From: JACDAN01 sp963842235
GTDB taxonomy: Bacteria > Actinomycetota > Thermoleophilia > Gaiellales > Gaiellaceae
Length of the DNA: 64,000 nucleotides
Direction of reading: 5' to 3'
NCBI GenBank assembly: GCA_963842235.1
Contig: CAWJFT010000001.1
Location: forward strand, 558,001-622,000
Of this stretch, positions 45,528 through 53,420 are shown in pieces. The notes beneath the pieces are model-generated. The model saw only the letters and a program-made list of their open reading frames with translations, was not told where the DNA came from and made no database searches. Position numbers and translations under genes: made by a program. Within the stretch, counting starts at the first letter, position 1. The number at the start of each line of letters is the position of its first letter.

Positions 45528-45930
45528 TCATCGAAGCACAAGGTCTTGGGCCTCGAGTGTTGGCAGGCGCACCGGGGTCTTGCCGGGGCGGAGGAGCGCG
45601 ATTGCGACCGCGATCGGGAGCGCGAGGATCCCAACGACCGCGAGGGCGATCTGCGCAACCTCGCCGCCAAGGCCGAGTGGCTCCTCGGGGACGAAAAACA
45701 CCGCGAAGACGACGGCCACGGCGACAAAGAAGATCTTCAATTGCCTGCGCTCCTCGCCGCGCGAACGGCGGGTGCGCACGACCACGGACGCGATCGACCC
45801 GACTGCTGCGAGGAAGAAGAGAAGAAGCGCGGCGAGCTCGAGCGCGTCCGCTACGCCGCCGGCCCCGGAAATGCCGAGCGGATTCGGTCCCGACGACGGG
45901 ATATCCTCGTCGAGGGCCCAAGGCGCAAAT
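45528..45930 (-). pseudogene. N-terminal membrane fragment of a sensor histidine kinase
   Basis: The minus strand reads from about 45930 as FAPWALDEDIPSSGPNPLG, continues through a helix (LELAALLLFFLAAVGSIAS), then VVVRTRRSRGEERRQLKIFF and a second helix pair ending VVGILALPIAVAIALLR. This is the pattern of actinobacterial multi-TM histidine kinases, where the Arg-rich link and the LALPIAVxIxxLR end are characteristic. The expected YRLYDID segment and everything beyond are missing; it ends RPGKTPVRLP and a short tail. A GTG at 45785 could start an 85-residue product. It abuts the kinase C-terminal piece on the opposite strand. Confidence 0.6.
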
Positions 45931-46294
45931 CCACGCGCTCGTCGAGCAGATGCGCGGGGTCGGGCTTCCCGTCGAGCTCTCGATCGAGGGCGACCCGAGG
46001 CAGCTCCCTCTCGGCGTCGACCTCTCCGCCTACCGGATCGTGCAGGAGGCGTTGACGAACACGCTCAAGCACGCAAGACCTGCCCGGGCGCGCGTGACCG
46101 TTCGCTATCGCGCCGATGACGTCGAGCTCGAGATTCTCGACGACGGCAGAAGAAGCCTGAACGGGTCGCATGGCGGCCATGGAATCGCCGGCATGCGCGA
46201 GCGGGTGCGGTTGTATGGCGGCTCGCTCGAGACCGGGGGACGCGCAGAGGGAGGCTTCTCCGTGCGCGCGAGACTCCCCGCCGGGACCGCGTGA
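45920..46294 (+). pseudogene. C-terminal ATPase fragment of a sensor histidine kinase
   Basis: The reading starts abruptly with AQIHALVEQMRGVGLPVELS. It contains the HATPase N box IVQEALTNTLKHA, a G1 box LEILDDGRR (weaker than the usual DDGRG) and G2 GHGIAGMRERVRLYGG. The dimerisation/phosphoacceptor His domain and sensor are absent. The stop overlaps the response regulator start by four bases (GTGA), the normal coupling for such a pair. An ATG at 45950 could give a 114-residue product, but it could not autophosphorylate. Confidence 0.75.
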
Positions 46295-46947
46295 TTCGCG
46301 TCCTCGTCGCTGACGACCAGGCGCTCGTCCGCGCGGGCTTCCGCGCGATCCTCGAGGCGCAGAAGGATCTCGAGGTGGTCGGCGAGGCAGCTGACGGCGG
46401 TGAGGCCGTGACGATCGCGCGGGAGGTGCGGCCGGACGTGGTCCTGATGGACGTCCGCATGCCGGGCACCGACGGAATCGAGGCGACGCGGCGCTTACTA
46501 CGCGACGGCGATGCCCCGCGCGTCTTGATCCTGACGACCTTCGACCTCGACGAGTACGTCTACCAGGCCATGAAGGCCGGAGCCAGCGGATTCCTGCTCA
46601 AAGACGCGCCGCGCGATCAGCTGGTCGGCGCTGTGCGCACGGTTGCTGCTGGCGACGCGCTCCTCGCGCCTGCGGTCGTGCGGCGTCTCATCGAGGACTT
46701 CGTCCGTCGACCTGCGCCCGGCGCCCGTTCGCCCCCCGAGCTCGATGAGCTAACCGAGCGTGAGCTCGAGGTGCTCACGCTGATCGCGGATGGACTCGCG
46801 AACGCCGAGATCGCGGCCCGGCTCTATGTCAGCGAGGCGACGGTCCGCACCCACGTCACGCACATCCTCGCGAAGCTCGGCCTCCGCGACCGCGTCCAGG
46901 CGGTCGTCCTCGCCTATGAAACTGGTCTCGTACAGCCGGGCGGCTAG
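46291..46947 (+). CDS. NarL/LuxR-family response regulator
   Basis: This 218-residue protein has a receiver domain with acidic DD (VADDQ), phosphoacceptor Asp in VVLMDVRMPGTDG, Thr/Ser switch LILTTF and Lys in LLKDAP. The LuxR helix-turn-helix is ELTERELEVLTLIADGLANAEIAARLYVSE-like (about residues 150-210). It is coupled to a histidine kinase that survives only as fragments, so its phosphate source is unclear. A relic of a near-identical copy lies 2.1 kb upstream. Confidence 0.94.
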   Translation: MIRVLVADDQALVRAGFRAILEAQKDLEVVGEAADGGEAVTIAREVRPDVVLMDVRMPGTDGIEATRRLLRDGDAPRVLILTTFDLDEYVYQAMKAGASGFLLKDAPRDQLVGAVRTVAAGDALLAPAVVRRLIEDFVRRPAPGARSPPELDELTERELEVLTLIADGLANAEIAARLYVSEATVRTHVTHILAKLGLRDRVQAVVLAYETGLVQPGG

Positions 46948-47058
46948 CGATGATCCGCCAAGATCGGTAGCTCCCGCCGCGAAATTGGGCAACTCTCCCG
47001 ATGCCCTCCGGGCGTTGGCCTCCTACCTTCGAATGTGACTCGCACCGAAGGAGAGGCC

Positions 47059-47244
47059 GTGTACGAGACATACCGCATGCTGGGCCGCGAGCACGAACGC
47101 GACCTCGAGCGCGAAGCCCGGAACCGTGGTCTTGCGGCGGCCATTCGAGCCGACCGCGGGGCTGCACGCGAGCGAGTGGAAGCGAAGCGCCGGAAGCCGG
47201 GGTGGCGCGTGCGTCATCGGCTTGCTGCGTTGCTTCGCGCTTGA
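47059..47244 (+). CDS. Small charged hypothetical protein
   Basis: This 61-residue protein begins VYETYRMLGREHERDLEREA and is rich in Arg and Glu, with no Cys and no membrane helix. GTG 47059 is preferred over GTG 47035 because AAGGAG lies five bases before it. Similar short YxMLGREREADLEREA proteins occur in actinobacteria by my recollection. The function is unknown. Confidence 0.55.
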   Translation: MYETYRMLGREHERDLEREARNRGLAAAIRADRGAARERVEAKRRKPGWRVRHRLAALLRA

Positions 47245-47298
47245 GCTCTGCCATTTGGCGTGGACGGCGGCCGCGCGCGGTCGTACCGTTCGATCCGA

Positions 47299-48546
47299 AT
47301 GCGGTTCCAGCTGATTCTTGCCGTCGTGCTCGCCTCGTCGGTCGCCGGCCTCGGCGGCAGCTGGGCGAACGCGCGGGCGAACGCTGTGTCGATCTCGGTC
47401 GATCGGCCCGTCGCGCTCGTCGACACCCCACTTCGCCTCCGCGTGCTCGGCCTTCGGCCGCACCGGCGCGTGAGGGTCGCCGCGAGGACCACGGACGGGA
47501 TCGGTCGCGTGTGGAGCTCGTCGGCGACATTCCGCGCTGACCGGCACGGCCGTATCGACCTGGGTCGAGCGCGGGCTTTGGCGGGGAGCTACCGCGGCAC
47601 CGCGGCGATGGGGCTGTTCTGGTCGATGCTGCCGCGAAAGGCGGGTTTGACCGAGCCGTTCCCGCCGGCGGCTGTCGAGGTGGTGACCCTGTCGGTGCAG
47701 GTGAAAGGCAGAGTCGTGGCGCGCCGCCGCGTCGTGCGTCAGCTGATTGCTCCCGGCGTCCTCGTGCGCGATCAGCGACCCGGCGCTGTCGGCTTCTACG
47801 GCGAGCTGTTCCTGCCGGCTCGTACCGACCGGAGACGGCCCGGCGTACTCTTGTTCGGCGGCTCGGAAGGCGGCTTGACCACGACGCAGGAGGCGGCGCT
47901 CCTCGCGTCGCGCGGATACCCCTCGCTCGCGCTCGCCTATTTCCGTGCACCAGGGTTGCCGCGGTTGCTTTCGGAGATCCCACTCGACTACTTCGCGGCC
48001 GCGCTCCGCTTCCTGCGCGACCAGCCCGGCGTCGACCCGGCTCACCTGGTCGTCCAAGGCACCTCACGCGGGAGCGAGGCCGCGCTGCTCCTCGGCGTCC
48101 ACTACCCGGAGCTCGTGCACGCCGTCATCGCGCTCGTCCCGAGTAACGTGGCCATCTGTTCCTTCCCGGATTGCGCTCATTCAGCGTGGATGCTCCATGG
48201 AGCGCCGTTGCCGTACACGAGACAGTTCAACGAACCGCACCCCACCGACGATCCGCGCGCCGTGATCCCGGTGGAGCGGATTCAGGGCCCGATCTTCCTC
48301 GCCTGCGGGGGAGCGGACACGGTTTGGGTCTCCTGTGCGTACTCACGAGCGATCGCGGCGCGGCACCGCTCGGTGCTGGCGGCGTTCCCGGACGCCGGTC
48401 ACGCGGTCGGCTTCCCAGTTCCATACCTCCCCGGTCGCTTCGCCGTGACGGAAGGCCTGACGCCGGACGCAAACCCGCGCGCGCAGGCGCGGCTGTGGCC
48501 CAGGTTGCTGGCCTTCCTCGGAATGGTGGGAGCGGGCGGGCGTTGA
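47299..48546 (+). CDS. Secreted acyl-CoA thioesterase / BAAT-family hydrolase
   Basis: The ATG at 47299 gives a signal peptide (RFQLILAVVLASSVAGLGG, then ANARA). An N-terminal Ig-like acyl-CoA thioester hydrolase domain (VSISVDRPVALVDTPLRLRV) follows, then an alpha/beta hydrolase with nucleophile GTSRGSEAALL (about residue 255). The acid is probably in GGADTVW and the His in DAGHAVGFP. This is the BAAT/acyl-CoA thioesterase architecture. Export is predicted from the signal peptide. The substrate is unknown. Confidence 0.85.
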   Translation: MRFQLILAVVLASSVAGLGGSWANARANAVSISVDRPVALVDTPLRLRVLGLRPHRRVRVAARTTDGIGRVWSSSATFRADRHGRIDLGRARALAGSYRGTAAMGLFWSMLPRKAGLTEPFPPAAVEVVTLSVQVKGRVVARRRVVRQLIAPGVLVRDQRPGAVGFYGELFLPARTDRRRPGVLLFGGSEGGLTTTQEAALLASRGYPSLALAYFRAPGLPRLLSEIPLDYFAAALRFLRDQPGVDPAHLVVQGTSRGSEAALLLGVHYPELVHAVIALVPSNVAICSFPDCAHSAWMLHGAPLPYTRQFNEPHPTDDPRAVIPVERIQGPIFLACGGADTVWVSCAYSRAIAARHRSVLAAFPDAGHAVGFPVPYLPGRFAVTEGLTPDANPRAQARLWPRLLAFLGMVGAGGR

Positions 48547-48553
48547 ACGGTTC

Positions 48554-49030
48554 ATGAGCGTCCCACGTGAGGGTGGTTGCGCCTGTGGCGAGGTTCGCTA
48601 TCGGCTGACGACCGAGCCGCTCTTCACGCACTGCTGCCACTGCCTGAATTGCCAGCGGCAGACCGGAAGCGCGTTCGTCATCAACCTGCTGATCGAGGCG
48701 GATCATGTGGAGGTGCTCTCGGGCGACCCGCAGCCGGTCGACGTGGCTCGCGACGACGGCAGTAAGCAGCGGATCTACCGCTGTCCGACCTGCCAGGTGG
48801 CGGTCTTCAGCGAGTACGGATGGCCCGAGATGTGGTTCCTGCGCGGCGGCACGCTCGATGACCCGTCACGAGTGGCGCCCGACGTTCATATCTTCACCAG
48901 GTCGAAGCTGCCCTGGGTCGCGCTCCCGGACTCTGTGCCTGCGTTCGAGGTCTACTACGACTCGAGGAAGTTGTGGCCGGCGGCGAGCCTCGAGCGCCTT
49001 GATGCCATTCGTGCGCGAAGGGGGCGCTGA
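48554..49030 (+). CDS. GFA/CENP-V family zinc protein
   Basis: This 158-residue protein has the GFA zinc pattern: GGCACGEVRYR, THCCHCLNCQRQTGSAF and later RCPTCQVAVF. The family is named for a glutathione-formaldehyde activating enzyme, but the activity of most members is unproven. It lies seven bases after the hydrolase gene. Its last 76 bases overlap the convergent oxidoreductase gene. Confidence 0.87.
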   Translation: MSVPREGGCACGEVRYRLTTEPLFTHCCHCLNCQRQTGSAFVINLLIEADHVEVLSGDPQPVDVARDDGSKQRIYRCPTCQVAVFSEYGWPEMWFLRGGTLDDPSRVAPDVHIFTRSKLPWVALPDSVPAFEVYYDSRKLWPAASLERLDAIRARRGR

Positions 49031-50613
49031 CCGAGGATCTCGCGGGCCGCGTTGAGGCCGGGCGTGCCCATCACGCCTCCGCCGGGATGGGTTGCGGCTC
49101 CGCAGAGGTACAGGCCGTCGATCGGCGTCCGGTAGCGCGCGTAGCCGGGCACCGGACGGAAGGCGAAGAGCTGTCCCGGAGTCATGGCGCCCTGGAAGAT
49201 GTTGCCGCCGGTCAGGTTGAAGACGCGTTCGAGGTCGAGGGGCGTGAGCACCTGGCGGTCCAGGACCGAGCTCTTGAAGTTGGGCGCGTACTCGTCGAGC
49301 ACGTCGAAGCAGCGATCGGCGAACGCCTCACGTTGGTCGTCCCAGGAGCCGTCGCGAAGCTCGTACGGCGCGTACTGAACGAACATGGACATCAGATGCC
49401 GGCCTGGCGGCGCCACCGTCGGGTCCACGACCGAGGGAATCGTGCACTCCAGCACCGGCTGCTCCGAAGGGCGGCCGTACTTGGCGTCGTCGAACGCGCG
49501 CTCGATGTAGTCCTGGTCCGGACAGATGTGGATCGTGCCGCGATGCTGGGGCCCTGGCTCGACACCCGGCAGCGCCCGGAAGCTCGGCAGCTCCGCCAGG
49601 GCCACGTTGATCTTCAGCGAGGCGCTGGCGTAACTGATCCGCTCGACGTCGGCCACGAACGCCTCGGGCAGCGCGCCCCGGTCGAGCAGGCGCAGAAACG
49701 TCACGCGGGCATCGGCGTTGCTGGCCACGATCGGCGCTTGGTACTCGTCGCCTGTGGTCAGCGCCACACCAACGGCCCGGCCGTCGCGCAGGAGGATGCG
49801 CTTGACCTCGGCGTCGCAGCGGATGTCGGCACCGAGGTCGCGTGCGGCCGCCGCCAAGGCCTGGGTGAGACCGCCCATCCCCCCGCGGACGTAGCCCCAG
49901 ACCCCCCGCTTGCCGCCGGCCTCGCCCATGACGTGGTGGAAGAGCACATACGCCGTGCCCGGCATCGAAGGGCTCGCCATTGCACCGATGACCGCGTCGG
50001 TCGCCAGCGTCCCCTTCAGCTCCTCGGACTCGAACCAGCGGTCGAGGATCGGGCGGGCGGCGCCGGTGAGGATCTCCACGGCCTCGCCCGCTCGGTCACC
50101 CAGGCGCCGAAACGAGCGGGTCAGCGAGAGCAGCGTCCGGAGATCGCCGGCGTGCGGCTGCAGGAGATCGGGCGGCGTCATGGTGAGCGTTGGCTCGACC
50201 ACCGCCGCCACGCGCTCGAGCATCGCCTCGTACTGCGGGTAGCGCTCGGCATCCCGCGCGCTGAACTTGGTGATCTCCCTGCGGGTCAGCTCGGCGTCCG
50301 GGCCCAGCATCAGTGACCGGCCGTCGGGGAAGGGCGTGAACGAGGACGGGTCTCGGGCGAGGACCTCGTAGCCGTAGCCGGCCAGGTTCAGGTCGCGGAC
50401 GATCGGGGTGTGGAAGAGGCTATTGACGTAGGCGGCGGTGGAGACCTTGTAGCCGGGAAAGGTCTCTTCCGTAACGCAGGCCCCGCCGACGACGTGGCGG
50501 CGCTCGAGGACCAGCACTCGCAGGCCGGCGTGCGCCAGGTAGCACGCGGTCACCAGTCCGTTGTGGCCGGCGCCGATGACGATGGCGTCGTACTGCGAGG
50601 GGCTCTGCGCCAT
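48955..50613 (-). CDS. Phytoene-desaturase-like FAD oxidoreductase (PYROXD2 type)
   Basis: This 552-residue protein has the FAD motif AIVIGAGHNGLVTACYLAHAG, VLERRHVVGGACVTEE, and the C-terminal LYLCGAATHPGGGVMGTPGLNAA. This is the carotenoid-desaturase-related PYROXD2/NAD(P)-FAD oxidoreductase group. The substrate is unknown and no carotenoid genes are near. The last 25 or so residues overlap the GFA gene antisense. Confidence 0.9.
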   Translation of the reverse strand: MAQSPSQYDAIVIGAGHNGLVTACYLAHAGLRVLVLERRHVVGGACVTEETFPGYKVSTAAYVNSLFHTPIVRDLNLAGYGYEVLARDPSSFTPFPDGRSLMLGPDAELTRREITKFSARDAERYPQYEAMLERVAAVVEPTLTMTPPDLLQPHAGDLRTLLSLTRSFRRLGDRAGEAVEILTGAARPILDRWFESEELKGTLATDAVIGAMASPSMPGTAYVLFHHVMGEAGGKRGVWGYVRGGMGGLTQALAAAARDLGADIRCDAEVKRILLRDGRAVGVALTTGDEYQAPIVASNADARVTFLRLLDRGALPEAFVADVERISYASASLKINVALAELPSFRALPGVEPGPQHRGTIHICPDQDYIERAFDDAKYGRPSEQPVLECTIPSVVDPTVAPPGRHLMSMFVQYAPYELRDGSWDDQREAFADRCFDVLDEYAPNFKSSVLDRQVLTPLDLERVFNLTGGNIFQGAMTPGQLFAFRPVPGYARYRTPIDGLYLCGAATHPGGGVMGTPGLNAAREILGQRPLRARMASRRSRLAAGHNFLES

Positions 50614-50627
50614 GGCGCAAGTCTCCC

Positions 50628-52292
50628 TTACGCCGCACTGCGAAGCCGTTCACCTGCGTCGAGCGGCAGCACTGCCAGCTCGGGCGGCGGACGCCGGATG
50701 AAGCCGTCGAGGAGCAGGAGGTCTTCGGCCTGCTCGGCAGTCAGCGTGTCCTCAGCCCGCCGGCGAGCCTGACGGCACAGCGCAAGGCCGGCGTTGATCT
50801 CTAGCCTCGCTCCGCTTCCGGGCGGAAGTGGGCGGACGGCACAAACCGCGCCGCCGCAGACGAAGAACGCCTTCCGCCAGCCGGGCTCGAGCGCCGGAGC
50901 GATCAGGCACACCTCCAGGCTGCGCAGCCGCTCCAGCCGGCGCAGGCGGTCGATGAGGTGCTCGAGCGCCTCGATGCGATCCCGCAGCCGCGCTGCCTCC
51001 TCGTAGCGCAGGCTCTCGGCCAAGTGCGAGAGCCGGGCGCGGAGGCGCGGCAGCGGGCCATCCTGGAGAAGCGCATCGAGCTCCTCGGTCGTGCTGAGGG
51101 CGAGTGCGCGGGCCGCGAGGGACGCTTGGCGGCGGCTTCCAATCGGCCCTAGCTGGGTCGGGGTCTTCGTGACGACGAAGTCCTCCCCTCGGCGCTTCAG
51201 GTAGACGCCGTGCTCTTTCCTGCGGCTGCGGGAATTGGCGGGGGGATCGAGCTTGCGGATCAGCCGGAGCTCCTCGAGCGCGGCCTCGAGCTCGGAGCCC
51301 AGAACGCGCCACTCGATGCGGTCGAGCGCGAGCAGGGCAGCCTCGACGGACGGCCGCTGCCGCTCGCTTCGGAAGTAGGAACGAAGACGGGCGCGCAGGT
51401 CGCGGGCCCGCCCGACGTAGAGCACGTGCGCGTGGCGGTCGCGAAAGAGGTAGACGCCGGGTCGGGTCGGGGCGCCCTTGGCAAGCGCGCGCTTGTCGTA
51501 GACCCGACGCTTTCGGGGGGCGGCGAGTGCGCGCAGGTCGGAGAGCCGCCTCGCTCCGAGCTCCTGGGCCAGGCCGATGAGGCGGACGAGCACCTCTGCC
51601 GTCGCCTCTGCGTCTGGAAGGGCGCGGTGGCAGGGCCTGGTCGGCACGCCAAAGAAGTGCGCGAGCGAGGCGAGGCCTACGCGGCGCACGCGGCCCTCGA
51701 GCAGGCGACGGGCAAGCGCGGCCGTGCAGAGCGGCGGCTCGGACAAGCGGCGGCCGTGCACGAGCAGGAGCTGCCGTTCGAGGAACCGCTGATCGAAGCG
51801 CGCGTTGTGCGCGACGAGCAGATCGTCGCCCGCGAAGGCCAGAAATCGCCTGAGGACGCTGGCGACGGAGGGTGCCGAGCGCAGCTCCCGCTCCCGCAAA
51901 CCCGTGAGGCGCGCGATGGGCTCCGGCAGCGCGACTCCCGGATTCACGAGCGACTGAAAGGAGTCGACGGGCTCGAGCGCTCGAACCCGAACCGCGCCGA
52001 TCTCGCAGATGCGGTTGCGTTCAGCGGAGAGCCCGGTGGTCTCCAGATCGAAGACGACGAGCTCGGCCTCTTCCAGCAGCGGATCGACTCGTCTGCCGCC
52101 GAGGGAAACAGTGGCGCCAATGCAGGCGACTCGACTGTCGCCGGCGGTGACTTCCGCGAGGAGGGAGCAGGCGAGGCCTTCGGAGATCGAGGACGTGGCG
52201 AAGAGCGAGCGGGCCGCCTCGACGGCCGTGAGCGGTCCGCGCTCCTCGAGGATGTCCACCAACCGGTCGAGCGAATCGAGCGCGAGTTGCAC
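50628..52292 (-). CDS. DnaQ-type exonuclease fused to UvrC-like GIY-YIG nuclease
   Basis: This 554-residue protein has a DEDDh exonuclease (VVFDLETTG with D82 and E84, HNARFDQRF, HRALPDAEAT) followed by a GIY-YIG domain (PGVYLFRDRHAHVLYVGRA). A UVR-like helical stretch (LRYEEAARLRDRIEALE) comes near the end. The same fusion occurs in mycobacteria. It joins a proofreading-type 3'-5' exonuclease to a Cho/UvrC-type incision domain and is presumably a damage-repair nuclease. A consensus LexA box begins 14 bp before the GTG start, so SOS control is likely. It is divergent from a WYL regulator. Confidence 0.92.
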   Translation of the reverse strand: MQLALDSLDRLVDILEERGPLTAVEAARSLFATSSISEGLACSLLAEVTAGDSRVACIGATVSLGGRRVDPLLEEAELVVFDLETTGLSAERNRICEIGAVRVRALEPVDSFQSLVNPGVALPEPIARLTGLRERELRSAPSVASVLRRFLAFAGDDLLVAHNARFDQRFLERQLLLVHGRRLSEPPLCTAALARRLLEGRVRRVGLASLAHFFGVPTRPCHRALPDAEATAEVLVRLIGLAQELGARRLSDLRALAAPRKRRVYDKRALAKGAPTRPGVYLFRDRHAHVLYVGRARDLRARLRSYFRSERQRPSVEAALLALDRIEWRVLGSELEAALEELRLIRKLDPPANSRSRRKEHGVYLKRRGEDFVVTKTPTQLGPIGSRRQASLAARALALSTTEELDALLQDGPLPRLRARLSHLAESLRYEEAARLRDRIEALEHLIDRLRRLERLRSLEVCLIAPALEPGWRKAFFVCGGAVCAVRPLPPGSGARLEINAGLALCRQARRRAEDTLTAEQAEDLLLLDGFIRRPPPELAVLPLDAGERLRSAA

Positions 52293-52305
52293 AAACAGAT
52301 GAAAG

Positions 52306-52319
52306 CGAACGTATGTTCG
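52306..52319 (-). promoter_or_regulatory. LexA (SOS) box
   Basis: The site reads CGAACGTATGTTCG, a perfect palindromic match to the actinobacterial/Gram-positive LexA site CGAAC-N4-GTTCG. It begins 14 bp upstream of the exonuclease/GIY-YIG start and 63 bp from the divergent WYL regulator. No lexA is in this window. Confidence 0.8.
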
Positions 52320-52382
52320 TCTAGCAACCCTGCCCCTCCCTTGCGGTCACTTTTTGTCCGCATGAGTGCTTGAATCTAGGGC

Positions 52383-53324
52383 GTGTCGCGTCCGGCATCC
52401 CGGCTGCTCGGGTTTCTCGAGCTGCTCCAGAACCAGCGCGTCGTCGACGGACGCGCCGCCGCGACCGAGCTGGGCGTGAGCGAGCGGACGATCCGCCGCT
52501 ACGCCGTCGCCCTCGATGACCTGGGCATCGCGGTGGACGGTCAGCCCGGGATGGGCGGTGGGTATCGACTCCGTCCGGGCGTGCGACTGCCGCCGCTGAT
52601 GCTGTCCGACGAGGAGGCGGCCGCGGTCGTCTTCGGCCTCGTGCTCGCCGAACACCGTGGTCTCGAGGGCACCGAGGGCGCAGTCACCAAGATCGCCCGC
52701 GTCTTTCCGGAGCGCCTCACGCGGCGGGTCGAGCGGCTCCGCACCGAGCTCAGTCTCTCCGGCGAGCCGGATCCGGCGCCCGCCTCGACGGAGACGTTGC
52801 TCCTCATCGCGGAGGCCCTGCGGCGCCGGCGCTCGCTCGAAATCGGCTACGAACGCCGCGACGGCACAGGAAGCACCCGAGAGATCGACCCGCTCGGCCT
52901 TGTCGCTCGCCGAGGACGGTGGTATGTCCCCGCGCGCGATCGCGGGCGGGGCGAGCTGCGCACGTTCCGGGCCGACCGCATCACGAGCGCCACGATCGGC
53001 GGACCGGCCGAGCCGCCGGAGCCCGGTTTCGACCCGGCGACATACGTCGTCGAGATGCTCGCGCGCCTCCCCTCGGCGTGGGAGATCGAGGTGCGCCTCG
53101 ACGCGCCGGTGAGCCAGATCGCGGCTCGTGTGCCGGCGACGCTTGCGGAGCTCGAGGCGGACGGCGGCGGGACCCGACTCAGGATGGGCGCCGATTCCCT
53201 CGACTGGGCCGCGGGGGTAATCGCGGGGCTCGGAGCGGACTTCCGCGTCGTCCGCCCGGACGAGCTTCGAGAGCACCTCGGGCAGCTCGCCTCGAGGCTC
53301 ACGGCCGGCTCTTCAGCCGTCTGA
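52383..53324 (+). CDS. WYL-domain transcriptional regulator
   Basis: This 313-residue protein has an N-terminal DeoR-type winged helix (LLGFLELLQNQRVVDGRAAA, LGVSERTIRRYAVALDDLG) and a WYL domain (RREIDPLGL-like REIDPLGLVARRGRWYVPA with R-TFRADRI). A WCX-like C-terminal extension follows. WYL proteins bind nucleic acid or nucleotide ligands and often control DNA repair or defence genes. It is divergent from the SOS-controlled nuclease and upstream of an ATPase in the same direction. Confidence 0.92.
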   Translation: MSRPASRLLGFLELLQNQRVVDGRAAATELGVSERTIRRYAVALDDLGIAVDGQPGMGGGYRLRPGVRLPPLMLSDEEAAAVVFGLVLAEHRGLEGTEGAVTKIARVFPERLTRRVERLRTELSLSGEPDPAPASTETLLLIAEALRRRRSLEIGYERRDGTGSTREIDPLGLVARRGRWYVPARDRGRGELRTFRADRITSATIGGPAEPPEPGFDPATYVVEMLARLPSAWEIEVRLDAPVSQIAARVPATLAELEADGGGTRLRMGADSLDWAAGVIAGLGADFRVVRPDELREHLGQLASRLTAGSSAV

Positions 53325-53335
53325 GAGACGCCTTT

Positions 53336-53407
53336 CCGGTAGTCCCTCGGACGACCGGCGGTGGCCCTGGCACCGATAGTAGTCTGGGGGACTACTTCTT
53401 GGTAGTC
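53336..53407 (+). promoter_or_regulatory. Hairpin and repeated GTAGTC motifs upstream of the ATPase
   Basis: First, CCGGTAGTCC-CTC-GGACGACCGG (53336-53358) forms a ten-base stem with one mismatch. Then GTAGTC (53379), GACTAC (53390) and GTAGTC (53402) alternate. The middle copy can pair with either neighbour, making two mutually exclusive hairpins. The last arm ends 13 bp before the ATPase ATG. No obvious Shine-Dalgarno is visible. The array may be an operator array or an RNA switch. Confidence 0.55.
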
Positions 53408-53420
53408 TTGAAGACACCCA

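Noticed and set aside
45494..45919. Plus-strand start of the histidine kinase ORF
   Set aside because: The open frame is there, but the plus-strand reading is Arg-rich noise; the minus strand encodes the recognisable membrane part.
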